Part shown: one piece after another, positions 1 to 9,272 of the stretch
Layout of the letters: each line of letters starts with the position of its first letter
How positions within the stretch are numbered: the stretch's first letter is position 1
Assembly (NCBI RefSeq): GCF_900890705.1
Contig: NZ_CAAHFH010000001.1
Location: 3,410,001 to 3,474,000 of the forward strand
Length of the DNA: 64,000 nt
Direction of reading: 5' to 3'
Source of the DNA: Pontiella sulfatireligans
GTDB lineage: Bacteria > Verrucomicrobiota > Kiritimatiellia > Kiritimatiellales > Pontiellaceae
The notes under the pieces: generated by a model
What the model was told of the DNA's origin: nothing
What the model saw: the letters and a program-made list of their open reading frames with translations, nothing else
Databases searched by the model: none
Made by a program: the position numbers and the translations under genes

Positions 1-598
1 GCTCATCGCTTTCTCTCGGCTTGATCGTGGTCTGATAATCCGCCGGGTAATAGTTATTCCTCGGGGCATAGACCGTGCCGATCTCCCGGTCATAACCATA
101 CTGACGCGACGCATGCTCTTCCCCATAGCCCAAATGCCACTTCCCGACATGTAGCGTGGTATACCCCTGTTTCCGCAGGATTTCCGGGTATGTCGGCGCA
201 TCCAGATTCAACCAGTTGGCGCTGGGGAACTGCGCAGGGTCGGTTTTCAACAGATGAGTTCGTTCAACCCCATCCTCATCTTTGACGAACACCACCGATT
301 TAGGATTATTTGAAATATGACGAACCATCTTTAACCGCGCAGGATGCTTTCCGGTCAGCAATGTTCCGCGGCTAGGGCTACAGGTCGGCGTGGCAATATA
401 GGCCTGTTCAAAATTCAGGCCGTCCCGCGAAAGCCGGTCGATATTCGGGGACTCGAAATCGGGATTCCGATAGCCCACATCCGACCAGCCGAGATCATCC
501 ACAAAGAACAGGACTATGTTCGGCTTATCGGCCGCCATGCAGCTCCATGCGGTTAAAACAGCACCCATACCAATCAACAAACGATTCCACTTTTTCAT
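1..598 (-). CDS. Secreted sulfatase, C-terminus cut by window edge
   Basis: This is the N-terminal 199 residues of a type I (formylglycine) sulfatase that runs off the left edge. It begins MKKWNRLLIGMGAVL, a signal peptide ending near residue 22, followed by the opening metal-binding strand (DKPNIVLFFVDDLGW, with the Asp pair at about 34-35). The sulfatase signature TCSPSRGTLLTG places the Cys to be converted to formylglycine at residue 73. The second conserved block, HVGKWHLGYG, is near residue 155. Sulfatases of this fold hydrolyse sulfate esters on glycans outside the cytoplasm. The specific substrate cannot be read from the fragment. The GH36-like gene lies 58 bases upstream on the same strand, so co-transcription is likely. 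Confidence 0.93.
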   Translation of the reverse strand, partial: MKKWNRLLIGMGAVLTAWSCMAADKPNIVLFFVDDLGWSDVGYRNPDFESPNIDRLSRDGLNFEQAYIATPTCSPSRGTLLTGKHPARLKMVRHISNNPKSVVFVKDEDGVERTHLLKTDPAQFPSANWLNLDAPTYPEILRKQGYTTLHVGKWHLGYGEEHASRQYGYDREIGTVYAPRNNYYPADYQTTIKPRESDE

Positions 599-656
599 CT
601 CATTCCTTATTTTTTAGGAGAAGTCCCCGCAATACGAGAACCTCATTAAAGGCACG

Positions 657-2732
657 TTAACGTCGTACCACACACTCGACATTCTCTCCGCCCACCGGGA
701 CATCAGCCATGTACAGTCCGTTCCCTGCATCGGAAAATGTTACACCCTTCATTTTTGGGGCACCGTTAGCACTCCAGATGGCAAACGGGCCGTACTCTCT
801 CAGCGTGAAGGTGATCTCAGCATCGGTCACCGACTGCACCTCAACCGTTGCGGAAGAGAGATATTTATCCGTGCGCCCAATGACCGCCCAGCCCTTGGTT
901 TTTGGATAAAGCATAAACAGCCGGGCGGAGTTCGGTTCCATCGGAAACGAATGCGGTTGTGCCAGATCAACGAGCTCGTGCGTCTTCTGTTCATACGCCA
1001 GTAGCCCTTCCGTTGGGAACTTCCATGGACCGGCATAAGGTTGCAGTTGCTCACCCGCATACGGATAATCCGCCGCACTGATTGAGCCGGGTACCGTTTT
1101 GTTCCCGGTAAAATTAAAGAGAGCCAATGCCGCCACCTTATTTTTCGTCGGAGTAATTACACGGAATGCGGCATCACCGAAAAACGGATCTATAAAATAA
1201 CTCTCCGGCAATAATACTGCGGGAGCATCCGCCTGAAATATTTTTCCATCGCGATCGCAAAACGGCAGCAAAACAGAGGCATCGATCATCGACGGTTCAT
1301 CTAATATGTAGACCGGGCTGCCGGAAACAGCACGGGCAATGGCCAATGCGTCAGCATCTTCGCCGTGACTATGAAACATATCGAGATCGCCCCAAAGAAC
1401 CGGCCCCATCCAAAGGTGGTTCGCAAAGCTCTGATAGGTAATCTCCTTGTTAAACTTAACCTTGCTGTAGTCCTTACTACTCCGGGTCAGCGCACTGTAT
1501 TTTGTATTGAAAACATTTACATGCGTCTGCGCAATACAGTTCATCAACCCATCCATATGCGTCTTACACGCCTTTTCCAACGCCATATTATTCTGATACA
1601 TCGAACGAATTGGGTTCTCCATTCCGTAGTGGAGTTGCAGTCCCCTCGCCTGGAAATCAACTTTTACGAAATCAAAGCCGCCTTCTGCGGTTTTAGAACC
1701 CATCTCTTCATAGAAGAGATCAGATCCCTTCTGCGTCCCGTTTGGAAGCAGACACTGTTTCGCGGCATTCTCAACCAAGGTTCCTTCCGGCAGATCCATA
1801 TCCTGCCTCATGGAGACGCCCGACATATATCCCATCATATTGCGCCATACGCCCATCCATCGGATTCCATCCGGGTTCTTCAATCCGGTTACATCCTGCC
1901 AGCCGCCGGGAAATTTCTTGGCATCCGGTTCAAAATTGATCAGCCGGCGTCTCTCATGATTCAAGTAGCCATCGTCTATCATAAACCAGCGAAACGGAAC
2001 AGGGTTGGCTTCTAGGGCATGCACGACCTCGCTCATGTTCTGCGTATTGATATCCAACCGATAATGCTCCCAGGAACACCAACCCATGTATTTACATATC
2101 TCCGGATAGACTTTATTTGACCGCCAATCCGTATGAACCACTCCGCTCTCCATCACTTTTTTCCAGACCTTCTGCGTCGCTTCATAGGGGGTCGCGCCTG
2201 TGGCCGTTGCCATCGCCGGAATATCCATCGTCACACGCTCGGTTCCAAAGTGACCGCTTTTCAGAAGAAGCACTCCGTCGCGGACAAAAAAAGCCGACAT
2301 AATCGAATCGGTCGAAATCGGCATAAGGGCCATATACGAACCGTCCATCAGCTTCAGCAACATAAACTGTCCAAGGTCGACATTGTTACCCGGGACATTC
2401 TTAAAGGTGCTATTTTCCGGATCCTCCGGACCAAAGTCTGAGAGTTCCTGAATGGAATTGAAAGCCATGGCCATTACGCGATTTCCATTCGGTCCTCCAT
2501 GGCCTCCTCCGGAAAAAGGTCGATAATAACACCCCGTTTTAAAGGGCGGGAGTTTGATCGCACAGGATTGAACATACCCGTTGGAATCAGGCGTAGCATT
2601 CACTCCCTTTATCCAGATTAATTCGGTTTGATCAGACTGGGGCGAGAGGGGAAGCGTCTCAGCTCGACACGATGCATCAACCCCTGTCAGAAGCGCTGCA
2701 ACACAAAGTAGTTTCAGTGGTAATTTTATCAT
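657..2732 (-). CDS. GH36-like alpha-galactosidase / raffinose-synthase-type glycosidase
   Basis: A 691-residue exported protein (signal peptide to about residue 24) of the GH36 / Sip1-raffinose-synthase group, clan GH-D. Visible landmarks are MGWCSWEHYR at 216-225, the IDDG strand at 252-255, the nucleophile region FVKVDFQ with Asp359, and the acid/base region WGDLDMFHSH with Asp449 and Asp451. In the family these aspartates cleave alpha-galactosides with retention. In a sulfated-galactan locus the role would be release of terminal alpha-galactose from desulfated oligosaccharides, which is inference. It lies between a sulfatase and a GH82-like gene on the same strand, with gaps of 58 and 30 bases, and so probably shares their transcript. 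Confidence 0.8.
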   Translation of the reverse strand: MIKLPLKLLCVAALLTGVDASCRAETLPLSPQSDQTELIWIKGVNATPDSNGYVQSCAIKLPPFKTGCYYRPFSGGGHGGPNGNRVMAMAFNSIQELSDFGPEDPENSTFKNVPGNNVDLGQFMLLKLMDGSYMALMPISTDSIMSAFFVRDGVLLLKSGHFGTERVTMDIPAMATATGATPYEATQKVWKKVMESGVVHTDWRSNKVYPEICKYMGWCSWEHYRLDINTQNMSEVVHALEANPVPFRWFMIDDGYLNHERRRLINFEPDAKKFPGGWQDVTGLKNPDGIRWMGVWRNMMGYMSGVSMRQDMDLPEGTLVENAAKQCLLPNGTQKGSDLFYEEMGSKTAEGGFDFVKVDFQARGLQLHYGMENPIRSMYQNNMALEKACKTHMDGLMNCIAQTHVNVFNTKYSALTRSSKDYSKVKFNKEITYQSFANHLWMGPVLWGDLDMFHSHGEDADALAIARAVSGSPVYILDEPSMIDASVLLPFCDRDGKIFQADAPAVLLPESYFIDPFFGDAAFRVITPTKNKVAALALFNFTGNKTVPGSISAADYPYAGEQLQPYAGPWKFPTEGLLAYEQKTHELVDLAQPHSFPMEPNSARLFMLYPKTKGWAVIGRTDKYLSSATVEVQSVTDAEITFTLREYGPFAIWSANGAPKMKGVTFSDAGNGLYMADVPVGGENVECVVRR

Positions 2733-2762
2733 TTCTTTATTCTTTATCTTCTCTTCTCAGAT

Positions 2763-4304
2763 TTATTCCACGATCAGTTTGATGAATAGCTGATCTTCCG
2801 CAACATTGATGGTGTTGGTGTAGCTATTCATTATTCCGTTGTCTGTAGTGACCTGGATAGTCGTATTGGTGTCCCACGTGTTACTCATCAGATTGGTGTT
2901 CGTCAGAATTTCACAGGATACATGGCGATCCCCTACCAACGAAAAAACAATATTTCCAGCGTATGGGTTGATGACGGGCGGCACGCCGCGGTGGGCCGAA
3001 TTTGTCGGGTTTCCGCCTTTTAGATACTCTCCCCAGTCGTTTAGGCCATCGCTATCAGAATCGATGGTTGGGCTTCCGGAAAGGCTATATCTTGAAATAA
3101 AATTATCCCAATGAAGAAGGCCGGAGCTTCCGTTGCGACGTTCTATTTCGACGATCTTTAAGTATTCTGAAAGGTTCGGCCCGCTGTGCGTTATATCCGA
3201 GTAGTTAACGGAAACCTGATCGGGAAGTAAATTGATGACGGCCGTCGCGGAAGGACCTCGGTAAGCCGAAGGAGCCCCGTCAGGCTCTCTCTGAGCCAGC
3301 GGGATCAGAGACGGCGGCATATATTTAATTCGCGCATAGTTCATCGGGGTATCCATACCGTAAACGACTGACACATTTCTGACATACGAGCCGCTACCGA
3401 AGGATCCATCAGGAAGGTCTGGAAAGCGCCCGTTGTTTTTGAAAATAACAACCCCGGCAGAACTCTCAATCGCGACGACACCGTCGACTCTCACGTCCCC
3501 GTTTGCAATGGAGTGGGGCTGCATAAATACAGCGGCATTCCCATTCACGTTGGTTACATTTTGAATCGAAATATTATCAACGCCGATATTGTATAGGTTG
3601 TTGCTTTCCAGATCCGTTTCAACGCGGACGGTGACTCCTGCATCCGTTGCAATCAGATGACTGAACAGCATATCCTGTCCGGTGTTCGCCTGAACAAGAC
3701 TGTACCCGTAGGATGAGTGCAGCAAAGAGACCTGCGTCACCGTCACATTTTTGGCCCGATGACTTTTTAAGGTCGATCCCCCGGGAAGAAGTAAAGCGAT
3801 GGCAGAAAACTTGGTGTAATTTTCCGTAATATCAATGTCCCGAATCAGTAGATTATCGATATTGGACACCGCAAATGCCCGGGAGTTCCGCGTAAAGTCA
3901 GAAGGATAGTTTATGGAAAACCGTCCCCCTATTCCTCTAAAACTTACATGCTGCACCTCAGCGTCCGGCCCTCCTCCAACACTGAATATATTTACAGTTC
4001 CTGATCCGCCCGCATAGGGGGCGATCACGGTGCCGGCTTCGACTTCTAAATGAACGTTCGACTTCAAAACCACATTGGCTAATTCGTAGGTTCCTTTCTT
4101 GAGACGGATCCGTCCCCCATTCACAGTGGCGCGGTCAACCGCGGCCTGCAAGCGGGCCGAATTGTCTCCATGGACGGCCGATAGTTCTTCGACCGGAAGA
4201 TCGGCCCATCCGGCAGGCTCCACATACGCAGCCAATACCGAGGAGCATTGTGTAATCATGAATACGGCAAAAAGGGCAATGAATAAGTGGGATCTGTGCG
4301 TCAT
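2763..4304 (-). CDS. GH82-like (iota-carrageenase-like) secreted beta-helix protein
   Basis: A 513-residue exported right-handed beta-helix protein. After a signal peptide (to about 26) the opening pectate-lyase-type motif GDNSARLQAAVDRA leads into helix coils. The segment VRVETDL holds Glu229 and Asp231; Gln205 and His264 (FMQPHSIANG) lie at spacings close to those I recall for GH82 iota-carrageenases (Gln222, Glu245, Asp247, His281 in the Alteromonas enzyme). That recalled pattern is the basis of the call; a GH28- or PL-type beta-helix enzyme is the alternative. The C-terminus carries the shared module seen on other exported proteins here (SDSDGLNDWGEYLKGGNPTN at about 405-425), ending in FIKLIVE. 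An AAGGA ribosome site precedes the ATG. Confidence 0.62.
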   Translation of the reverse strand: MTHRSHLFIALFAVFMITQCSSVLAAYVEPAGWADLPVEELSAVHGDNSARLQAAVDRATVNGGRIRLKKGTYELANVVLKSNVHLEVEAGTVIAPYAGGSGTVNIFSVGGGPDAEVQHVSFRGIGGRFSINYPSDFTRNSRAFAVSNIDNLLIRDIDITENYTKFSAIALLLPGGSTLKSHRAKNVTVTQVSLLHSSYGYSLVQANTGQDMLFSHLIATDAGVTVRVETDLESNNLYNIGVDNISIQNVTNVNGNAAVFMQPHSIANGDVRVDGVVAIESSAGVVIFKNNGRFPDLPDGSFGSGSYVRNVSVVYGMDTPMNYARIKYMPPSLIPLAQREPDGAPSAYRGPSATAVINLLPDQVSVNYSDITHSGPNLSEYLKIVEIERRNGSSGLLHWDNFISRYSLSGSPTIDSDSDGLNDWGEYLKGGNPTNSAHRGVPPVINPYAGNIVFSLVGDRHVSCEILTNTNLMSNTWDTNTTIQVTTDNGIMNSYTNTINVAEDQLFIKLIVE

Positions 4305-4375
4305 ATGTATTCCTTCATCTGGTCCAACCGTTTCCTTAAATCCATAGGACCGATAAAAGGAAGCGGCGGGAGCCG

Positions 4376-5755
4376 TTATTTTTTCTTCTTATTGTAGGGA
4401 AAGGTATCGAACAGCACCTCTTCATCCGTAAAGCGCGGATCGTCCGTCTGCTTTAAATAACCAGCCAACTGCCTGCGTAGTTGCGCCACGGTTTCCTTGT
4501 ATTCCGGATTCGACGCCAAATTATTCAACTGATCCGGATCCTTCTGACAGTCGTAAAGCTCGACTTCAGGGCGCTGACTGAAACAGAGGTCATAGAACAT
4601 ACTGCCTTTCAGCTTTTTGACTTCATTTTTAGTCGGACTGCCATCGCAATCACCAAACCAGCCCAACGCGCCGGCGGGAAGACGCGACGGTTCCAAATTG
4701 AGTACCAACAGCCAACGCCCCGTCCGGATAGCACGCGACGGATACCCATCCAGCGAAGGCTTGCCCTGGGCAGGCGTATGACGTTCCCGTCCCGCCACCA
4801 CGTAATCTCGCGTCTGGTGTGCGTCCATGTCCCCCTGCAACAGCGGCAGTAGCGACTGACCGGTCATTACGCTCGGAACATTCACTCCGGCCGCCTCCAA
4901 AAAGGTCGGTGCCAGATCCGTCAGCGAAACAAATCCATTCACCCGGCGGCCGGCATCAATCGCGTTCCAGCGAACCGCCAGCGGCACCCGTAGGCCCCAG
5001 TCATACATATTGCCTTTACAGCGCGGAAACGGCATGCCGTGATCGCCGGTCATCACCACGATGGTGTTTCCCATCTCGCCGCGTTCCTCCAATAGTTTTA
5101 GCGCCACGCCGACATCGGTATCCCAGCGTTCGACCTCAAAATAATAATCAGCAATATCACTGCGCACGGCCTCGGTATCCGGGAAGAATCCCGGTACATG
5201 CACGTCGGCCAGCTTAATGCCGCTAGCGACGCCGGTACCCGGATCATATTTTCGGTGTGGATCGGATGTGCCGAACCAGAAACAGAACGGCTTGCCCTCA
5301 TCACGTCCATTCATGAATTTATCAAACGAACTTTCCGGACCGCATGGATGCTCTGTGTAGCCCCCTTCATCATAATTCCCCGGATCCCACGCTTTGCGCC
5401 AGTGACCAATGTCATAGCCCGCGTCACGCAACATAAACATAAAATTGGGATGATTCACATCCAGCCCGCCTCGCAGATTGGCAGCGGTGCCCAGACGATA
5501 AAACTGCTGACCGGTCAGGATGGAACTCCGACAAGGCGTACAGGACGGACTGGAAACATAAGCGTGATCAAACACCACGCCTTCCTTCGCCAGCCGATCA
5601 AATACCGGCGTTCGAACTGTCGTATCTCCGTACGCACCTGCATGCGGCCAGCCCCAGTCGTCCGCCAGACAAAAAAGAATATTCGGTTTTTTCGCTACGG
5701 CCTGAAGCATCAGAGGAAATACCAACACCCAAACAACCATCAATATTTTCACCAT
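4376..5755 (-). CDS. Secreted sulfatase with CTPCR active-site signature
   Basis: A 459-residue type I sulfatase. The ATG at 5755 was chosen because it follows AGAGGA at good spacing and starts a clean signal peptide (MVKILMVVWVLVFPL); an in-frame upstream extension to 5827 looks like non-coding leader. Landmarks: KKPNILFCLADDWGW (metal-binding Asp pair at 32-33), signature SCTPCRSSILTG with formylglycine Cys72, GTSDPHRKYDP, and TGDHGMPFPRCKGNMYDWG, the second metal-binding block. The position after Pro in the signature is Cys rather than the usual Ser or Ala, so it is CxPCR instead of CxPSR; this is tolerated in some family members. It ends in a lysine-rich tail. The substrate is unknown. 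Confidence 0.92.
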   Translation of the reverse strand: MVKILMVVWVLVFPLMLQAVAKKPNILFCLADDWGWPHAGAYGDTTVRTPVFDRLAKEGVVFDHAYVSSPSCTPCRSSILTGQQFYRLGTAANLRGGLDVNHPNFMFMLRDAGYDIGHWRKAWDPGNYDEGGYTEHPCGPESSFDKFMNGRDEGKPFCFWFGTSDPHRKYDPGTGVASGIKLADVHVPGFFPDTEAVRSDIADYYFEVERWDTDVGVALKLLEERGEMGNTIVVMTGDHGMPFPRCKGNMYDWGLRVPLAVRWNAIDAGRRVNGFVSLTDLAPTFLEAAGVNVPSVMTGQSLLPLLQGDMDAHQTRDYVVAGRERHTPAQGKPSLDGYPSRAIRTGRWLLVLNLEPSRLPAGALGWFGDCDGSPTKNEVKKLKGSMFYDLCFSQRPEVELYDCQKDPDQLNNLASNPEYKETVAQLRRQLAGYLKQTDDPRFTDEEVLFDTFPYNKKKK

Positions 5756-5891
5756 GAAACAGTCCTCTGTTGTTTTCAGTTCAAGCTGCACCACGACACC
5801 GCAACGCACAGCATCGCAAAACAACAAAGGTACTCAACGCAGGAGTAAATCACCTTTCAAATAGGACAAAAACATCTACAAATTCGGGTTT

Positions 5892-7337
5892 TCATTCAGC
5901 TTTAAAGCTATTATGAAACTGTTTGGGGGTCTGGCCGGTCTGTTTTTTAAAGACGGTCGAGAAATAGTTTGAGTTGTTGAACCCAACCGCGAACGCCGTC
6001 TCGGTGACAGATTTTGACAACAGCATACGCTTCGCTTTCTCCATTCGAATTTCGGTCAGATACTGATTCACCGTTTGACCGGTCGACTTTCTAAATGCCT
6101 TCGTCAAACCGGAGCGGCTGACATTTAATTTCGCGGCAATTTCATCAATCCCGCAGTCCTGCTGATAATTCTCATTCATGAAAGATTGAGCTCGGAGTAC
6201 AAGCATGTCAGACGGTTCATCCCGACTATCCGCAATAATTTTAGCCAAGGCGACTGCTTCCGCACAAATGAGCTCCGAAATCTCTATCCGATCAGCACAG
6301 CGATCAATCCGACGCCCCTTTTCTTCCAGACGCGGAATCAGCTCAGTTGGGTTACCGTCAGCAAACACGGCAGCATCGACCAGCAAAAACAACAACTCAC
6401 GCACCCGTGCTTTATAGAGCGCTAAAGTCCCACCGCAAAAATGATGCAGCTCCGCCAGCAGTTTTTCCGTAGCGGGCTTAATCAAATCAATCCGATCCGT
6501 GCGAATGAGCTCCAGCAGAATTTCTCGATCAGCAAACGGATAGGATTCATCGAACTGCACCGGATAGATTTCGGAGACCGAAATCTCTCCCACCGCACTG
6601 CCGGATGCATACTGTGCGGCCGCCAGCGTTTTCTGATGCTCATGATGCTGTTCCTGTTTACGATTCAACTCGCGGATGTCACAAAAAACCGCCCAAGCCC
6701 AAGCCAAGGCGCAGAAACTGGAGCCCGCATAAAAGACCTGAAAATTTTCAGCGGCAATTCCATACGCCATAAACAACCCAAAATACAGCGCCCCGTAAAT
6801 AAACGGACGCGGCTTCTTATGCGCCGTGCGCCGGATCAGGAGACCAATACAGGGAATAATCAGCAACATTACGACCCCGCCGATCTGAAAAAAACGAAGC
6901 ATCGTTTTAGTCACGTCAAAAATAAGTCCCGCCTGCTTCAGCACGCCCAGTTCGGCATAAAACTGATCACACAAAATCAGGAATCCCAACACCCAAAGTC
7001 CGCCGACAACAAAGGGAGCAATGCCCTTTTTTCTCGATATTTTCAGCCCGGACTGAATACTCAGCGCAACCAGTAAGGCAGGGAATCCTACCCCGAACAG
7101 AAAAAATGAACGCACGTACAACCAGAGATAAGCTGGAATATTTAAAGGAAGCGAGCGCAGGATCGGACCGCACAAATAGAGGACAAACGAGAGAATGAAG
7201 GCTACATAGAACGGATATTCCCGCTTCATCTGCCGGCGAACGAGCGTGAAATAGGCAAGCACCATCAAAAACAGCTGCGCAGAAAACAGCGGCACCATCA
7301 CCCTGAAAAAATCACTCCATGCTATCTCCCACCTCAT
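5892..7337 (-). CDS. Membrane-embedded AraC-family regulator
   Basis: A 481-residue protein with an unusual architecture. The N-terminal half has about seven hydrophobic segments (residues 10-230, for example LFLMVLAYFTLV and FFLFGVGFPALLVALSI). A soluble middle region follows (about 260-375). The C-terminus is an AraC DNA-binding domain of two helix-turn-helix motifs, from GIDEIAAKLNVSRSGLTKAF to AFAVGFNNSNYFSTVFKKQ. The start is the ATG at 7337, since codons further upstream would need a TTG start. AraC proteins of this type sense a signal through or in the membrane and activate nearby catabolic genes. The likely targets are the flanking sulfatase and beta-propeller genes (inference). It is transcribed in the same direction as its neighbours. 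Confidence 0.85.
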   Translation of the reverse strand: MRWEIAWSDFFRVMVPLFSAQLFLMVLAYFTLVRRQMKREYPFYVAFILSFVLYLCGPILRSLPLNIPAYLWLYVRSFFLFGVGFPALLVALSIQSGLKISRKKGIAPFVVGGLWVLGFLILCDQFYAELGVLKQAGLIFDVTKTMLRFFQIGGVVMLLIIPCIGLLIRRTAHKKPRPFIYGALYFGLFMAYGIAAENFQVFYAGSSFCALAWAWAVFCDIRELNRKQEQHHEHQKTLAAAQYASGSAVGEISVSEIYPVQFDESYPFADREILLELIRTDRIDLIKPATEKLLAELHHFCGGTLALYKARVRELLFLLVDAAVFADGNPTELIPRLEEKGRRIDRCADRIEISELICAEAVALAKIIADSRDEPSDMLVLRAQSFMNENYQQDCGIDEIAAKLNVSRSGLTKAFRKSTGQTVNQYLTEIRMEKAKRMLLSKSVTETAFAVGFNNSNYFSTVFKKQTGQTPKQFHNSFKAE

Positions 7338-7398
7338 GCACAACCGCCTGATTTAAAAGAATAATGTACTATGAGGCTGCATCATGATAAATCAAAAA

Positions 7399-9249
7399 CT
7401 ATTCAAAGACAGCGATCTCCGCAAGACCTGTGCACGGCGTTTTCCTAATCTCATCCTGAACAAGAAACCCTTGCCATTTCCGGGTCTCCATAATTTCAAA
7501 TTTAATCCACGTCACATCCTTGAGCGGGAAGTTAATTTCCAGACCTTGAATCGCGGAAGTCGGCAGTTTGTGATTCACCTCGATCACCGATCCGTCGCTA
7601 AAGCTCAACCGGCCGGACAGCACTTGATCCCACAGATAAGGACGATCAAACAGGGTCACGCAATCAATGCGTTTACTCGTTGCCCACTCGAGTTTAAGCC
7701 AAGCTCCTTTATTTTCATTATCGCTCGACCACTCGGCGCCCTTATTTTCCGGATAGCCCGCAATAACCTCATCCACCAAGGCGGTTGCTGAATAGTCTGG
7801 ATGCGTTGAGCTTACCGTGATCTGGGCTTGCGGCGCGATATTGTTGGCAAAGATGTCAGCTTTAGCGACTTTGGCCGGTTCCGGTACGGGTTCATCTTTT
7901 TCAAGGAAGCGTATTTCGTGCAGGCTCAGGCCATAACGCCCGCCCTCTGGTTTCAACCTCAATCGATATCCATTTTTTCCGGAACTGAAATTTGCGGAAT
8001 AACAAAGCCACGTATTTTTTCCATCCTCGCTCATAAACTTACTGGGAATGTTCAGGAAGTAGGCTTGTTCACCAAAACCTTTCATGTAGGTAATGATTCG
8101 CCAAGGGCCCGTAAGCTCATCGGCTTCCAGCAGGTAGGAGCTCATGTCGGCCTCGGTCGGCCAGCCATCCGTCACACACATAATATATTTCTTCAGCCCC
8201 GGCACATAGGTGGCCGTGACACAACCCATATTATTGTTCCATTCGAGCAAGGGTTTGATGTCGTCGAACTGCTTTGACCAGATAGGTTTGCCTGCCCCAT
8301 CATGGCCGGCAAAAAACTCATACGCTTTGATATCATTCATGGTCTCCGGCGAGGGCGTCACGCGCGACAGATACACCTGATCGGCCGAGACCCAACTTAG
8401 ATTCGCATGCTTGTAATTCTCGGTGTCTTCGGGACAGTGCTCGCTGATCGCATAAGGCTTGCCGGGCGCACTGGTGATACAAGGGCGCGGCAGGGGATCA
8501 TTTTCTTCCGCACCCATTCCGAGCAAGTACGCTTTCCCGTTCGGCGAATGCTCCATGTTCTTGCCAAAATCCACAAAATGAGGCGCCCCCATTTTTACCG
8601 TACCCAGAAATTCCTTCGGTTCAGGGAACAAAGGCTTCGCGGCGGAGAGCGGCGAATCCTCCCATGTCTTGCCATAATCATACGAGATCTGGAATCCCGG
8701 CATCGATCCTAAGGTTGGCCAGTTATAGGAAAATTCGTTATGAATCGGGTTGCCCGGAGCGAGGCAATAGGTGCCGAAATACCAAACACCGTTATGCACC
8801 AACGAGCCTGCCGGATAGCGCCCCTGGTACGGCGCGGCCATTGCTCGTTTTGGTTTTGAGGTGTTCTTGATGGTCAGCTGAAGCGGGTCGTCCCCCTTCA
8901 TGATCGCATGGCCAGTCGCGGCATAGTGCTTCTCCGTATCTCTGGAGTTTGAGCGCATTCCATCCGTCAAGCCATCGGTCCAGGGTGAATACAGGTTGCC
9001 GTCATCGGCCCACGATGGATAAAACGTGTCGCCACACAGGTAGTCGCCGTGGCGCCCGGAAAAATAAACTCGGTCAAACAGTTTGGACTGCTCAAAGGGG
9101 CACCCTTCCGGAATCTCGGATGGCCAAACAAACCCGGCAGGCATGGAACCGGGTACGTCAATCAACCGGAATTCCACCTGATCTGAAGCCATACACATGA
9201 ATACAGATGCCCATAAAAAAGCGACACTAACATTTTGTTTTGTATTCAT
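7399..9249 (-). CDS. Exported beta-propeller protein (DUF4185-like) with C-terminal discoidin-type domain
   Basis: A 616-residue exported protein, paralogous to the protein encoded at 10739-12055. The signal peptide ends near residue 21. The body reads as a five-bladed-propeller glycosidase-like fold: GDTFYPSWADDGNLYSPWTD near 70-90, PYQGRYPAGSLVHNGVWYFG, MGAPHFVDFGKNMEHSPNGK and CVTATYVPGLKKYIMCVTDG. All but the second of these blocks recur closely in the paralogue. After about residue 465 an extra domain (NIAPQAQITVSSTHPDYSAT ... GAWLKLEW) resembles F5/8-type-C or related carbohydrate-binding domains and is absent from the paralogue. I infer a secreted glycosidase or glycan-binding protein; no characterised family is certain. 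It sits 23 bases downstream of the sulfatase at 9273-10742 and probably shares its transcript. Confidence 0.72.
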   Translation of the reverse strand: MNTKQNVSVAFLWASVFMCMASDQVEFRLIDVPGSMPAGFVWPSEIPEGCPFEQSKLFDRVYFSGRHGDYLCGDTFYPSWADDGNLYSPWTDGLTDGMRSNSRDTEKHYAATGHAIMKGDDPLQLTIKNTSKPKRAMAAPYQGRYPAGSLVHNGVWYFGTYCLAPGNPIHNEFSYNWPTLGSMPGFQISYDYGKTWEDSPLSAAKPLFPEPKEFLGTVKMGAPHFVDFGKNMEHSPNGKAYLLGMGAEENDPLPRPCITSAPGKPYAISEHCPEDTENYKHANLSWVSADQVYLSRVTPSPETMNDIKAYEFFAGHDGAGKPIWSKQFDDIKPLLEWNNNMGCVTATYVPGLKKYIMCVTDGWPTEADMSSYLLEADELTGPWRIITYMKGFGEQAYFLNIPSKFMSEDGKNTWLCYSANFSSGKNGYRLRLKPEGGRYGLSLHEIRFLEKDEPVPEPAKVAKADIFANNIAPQAQITVSSTHPDYSATALVDEVIAGYPENKGAEWSSDNENKGAWLKLEWATSKRIDCVTLFDRPYLWDQVLSGRLSFSDGSVIEVNHKLPTSAIQGLEINFPLKDVTWIKFEIMETRKWQGFLVQDEIRKTPCTGLAEIAVFE

Positions 9250-9272
9250 TTAAAACCTTCCTTTTCAATATT

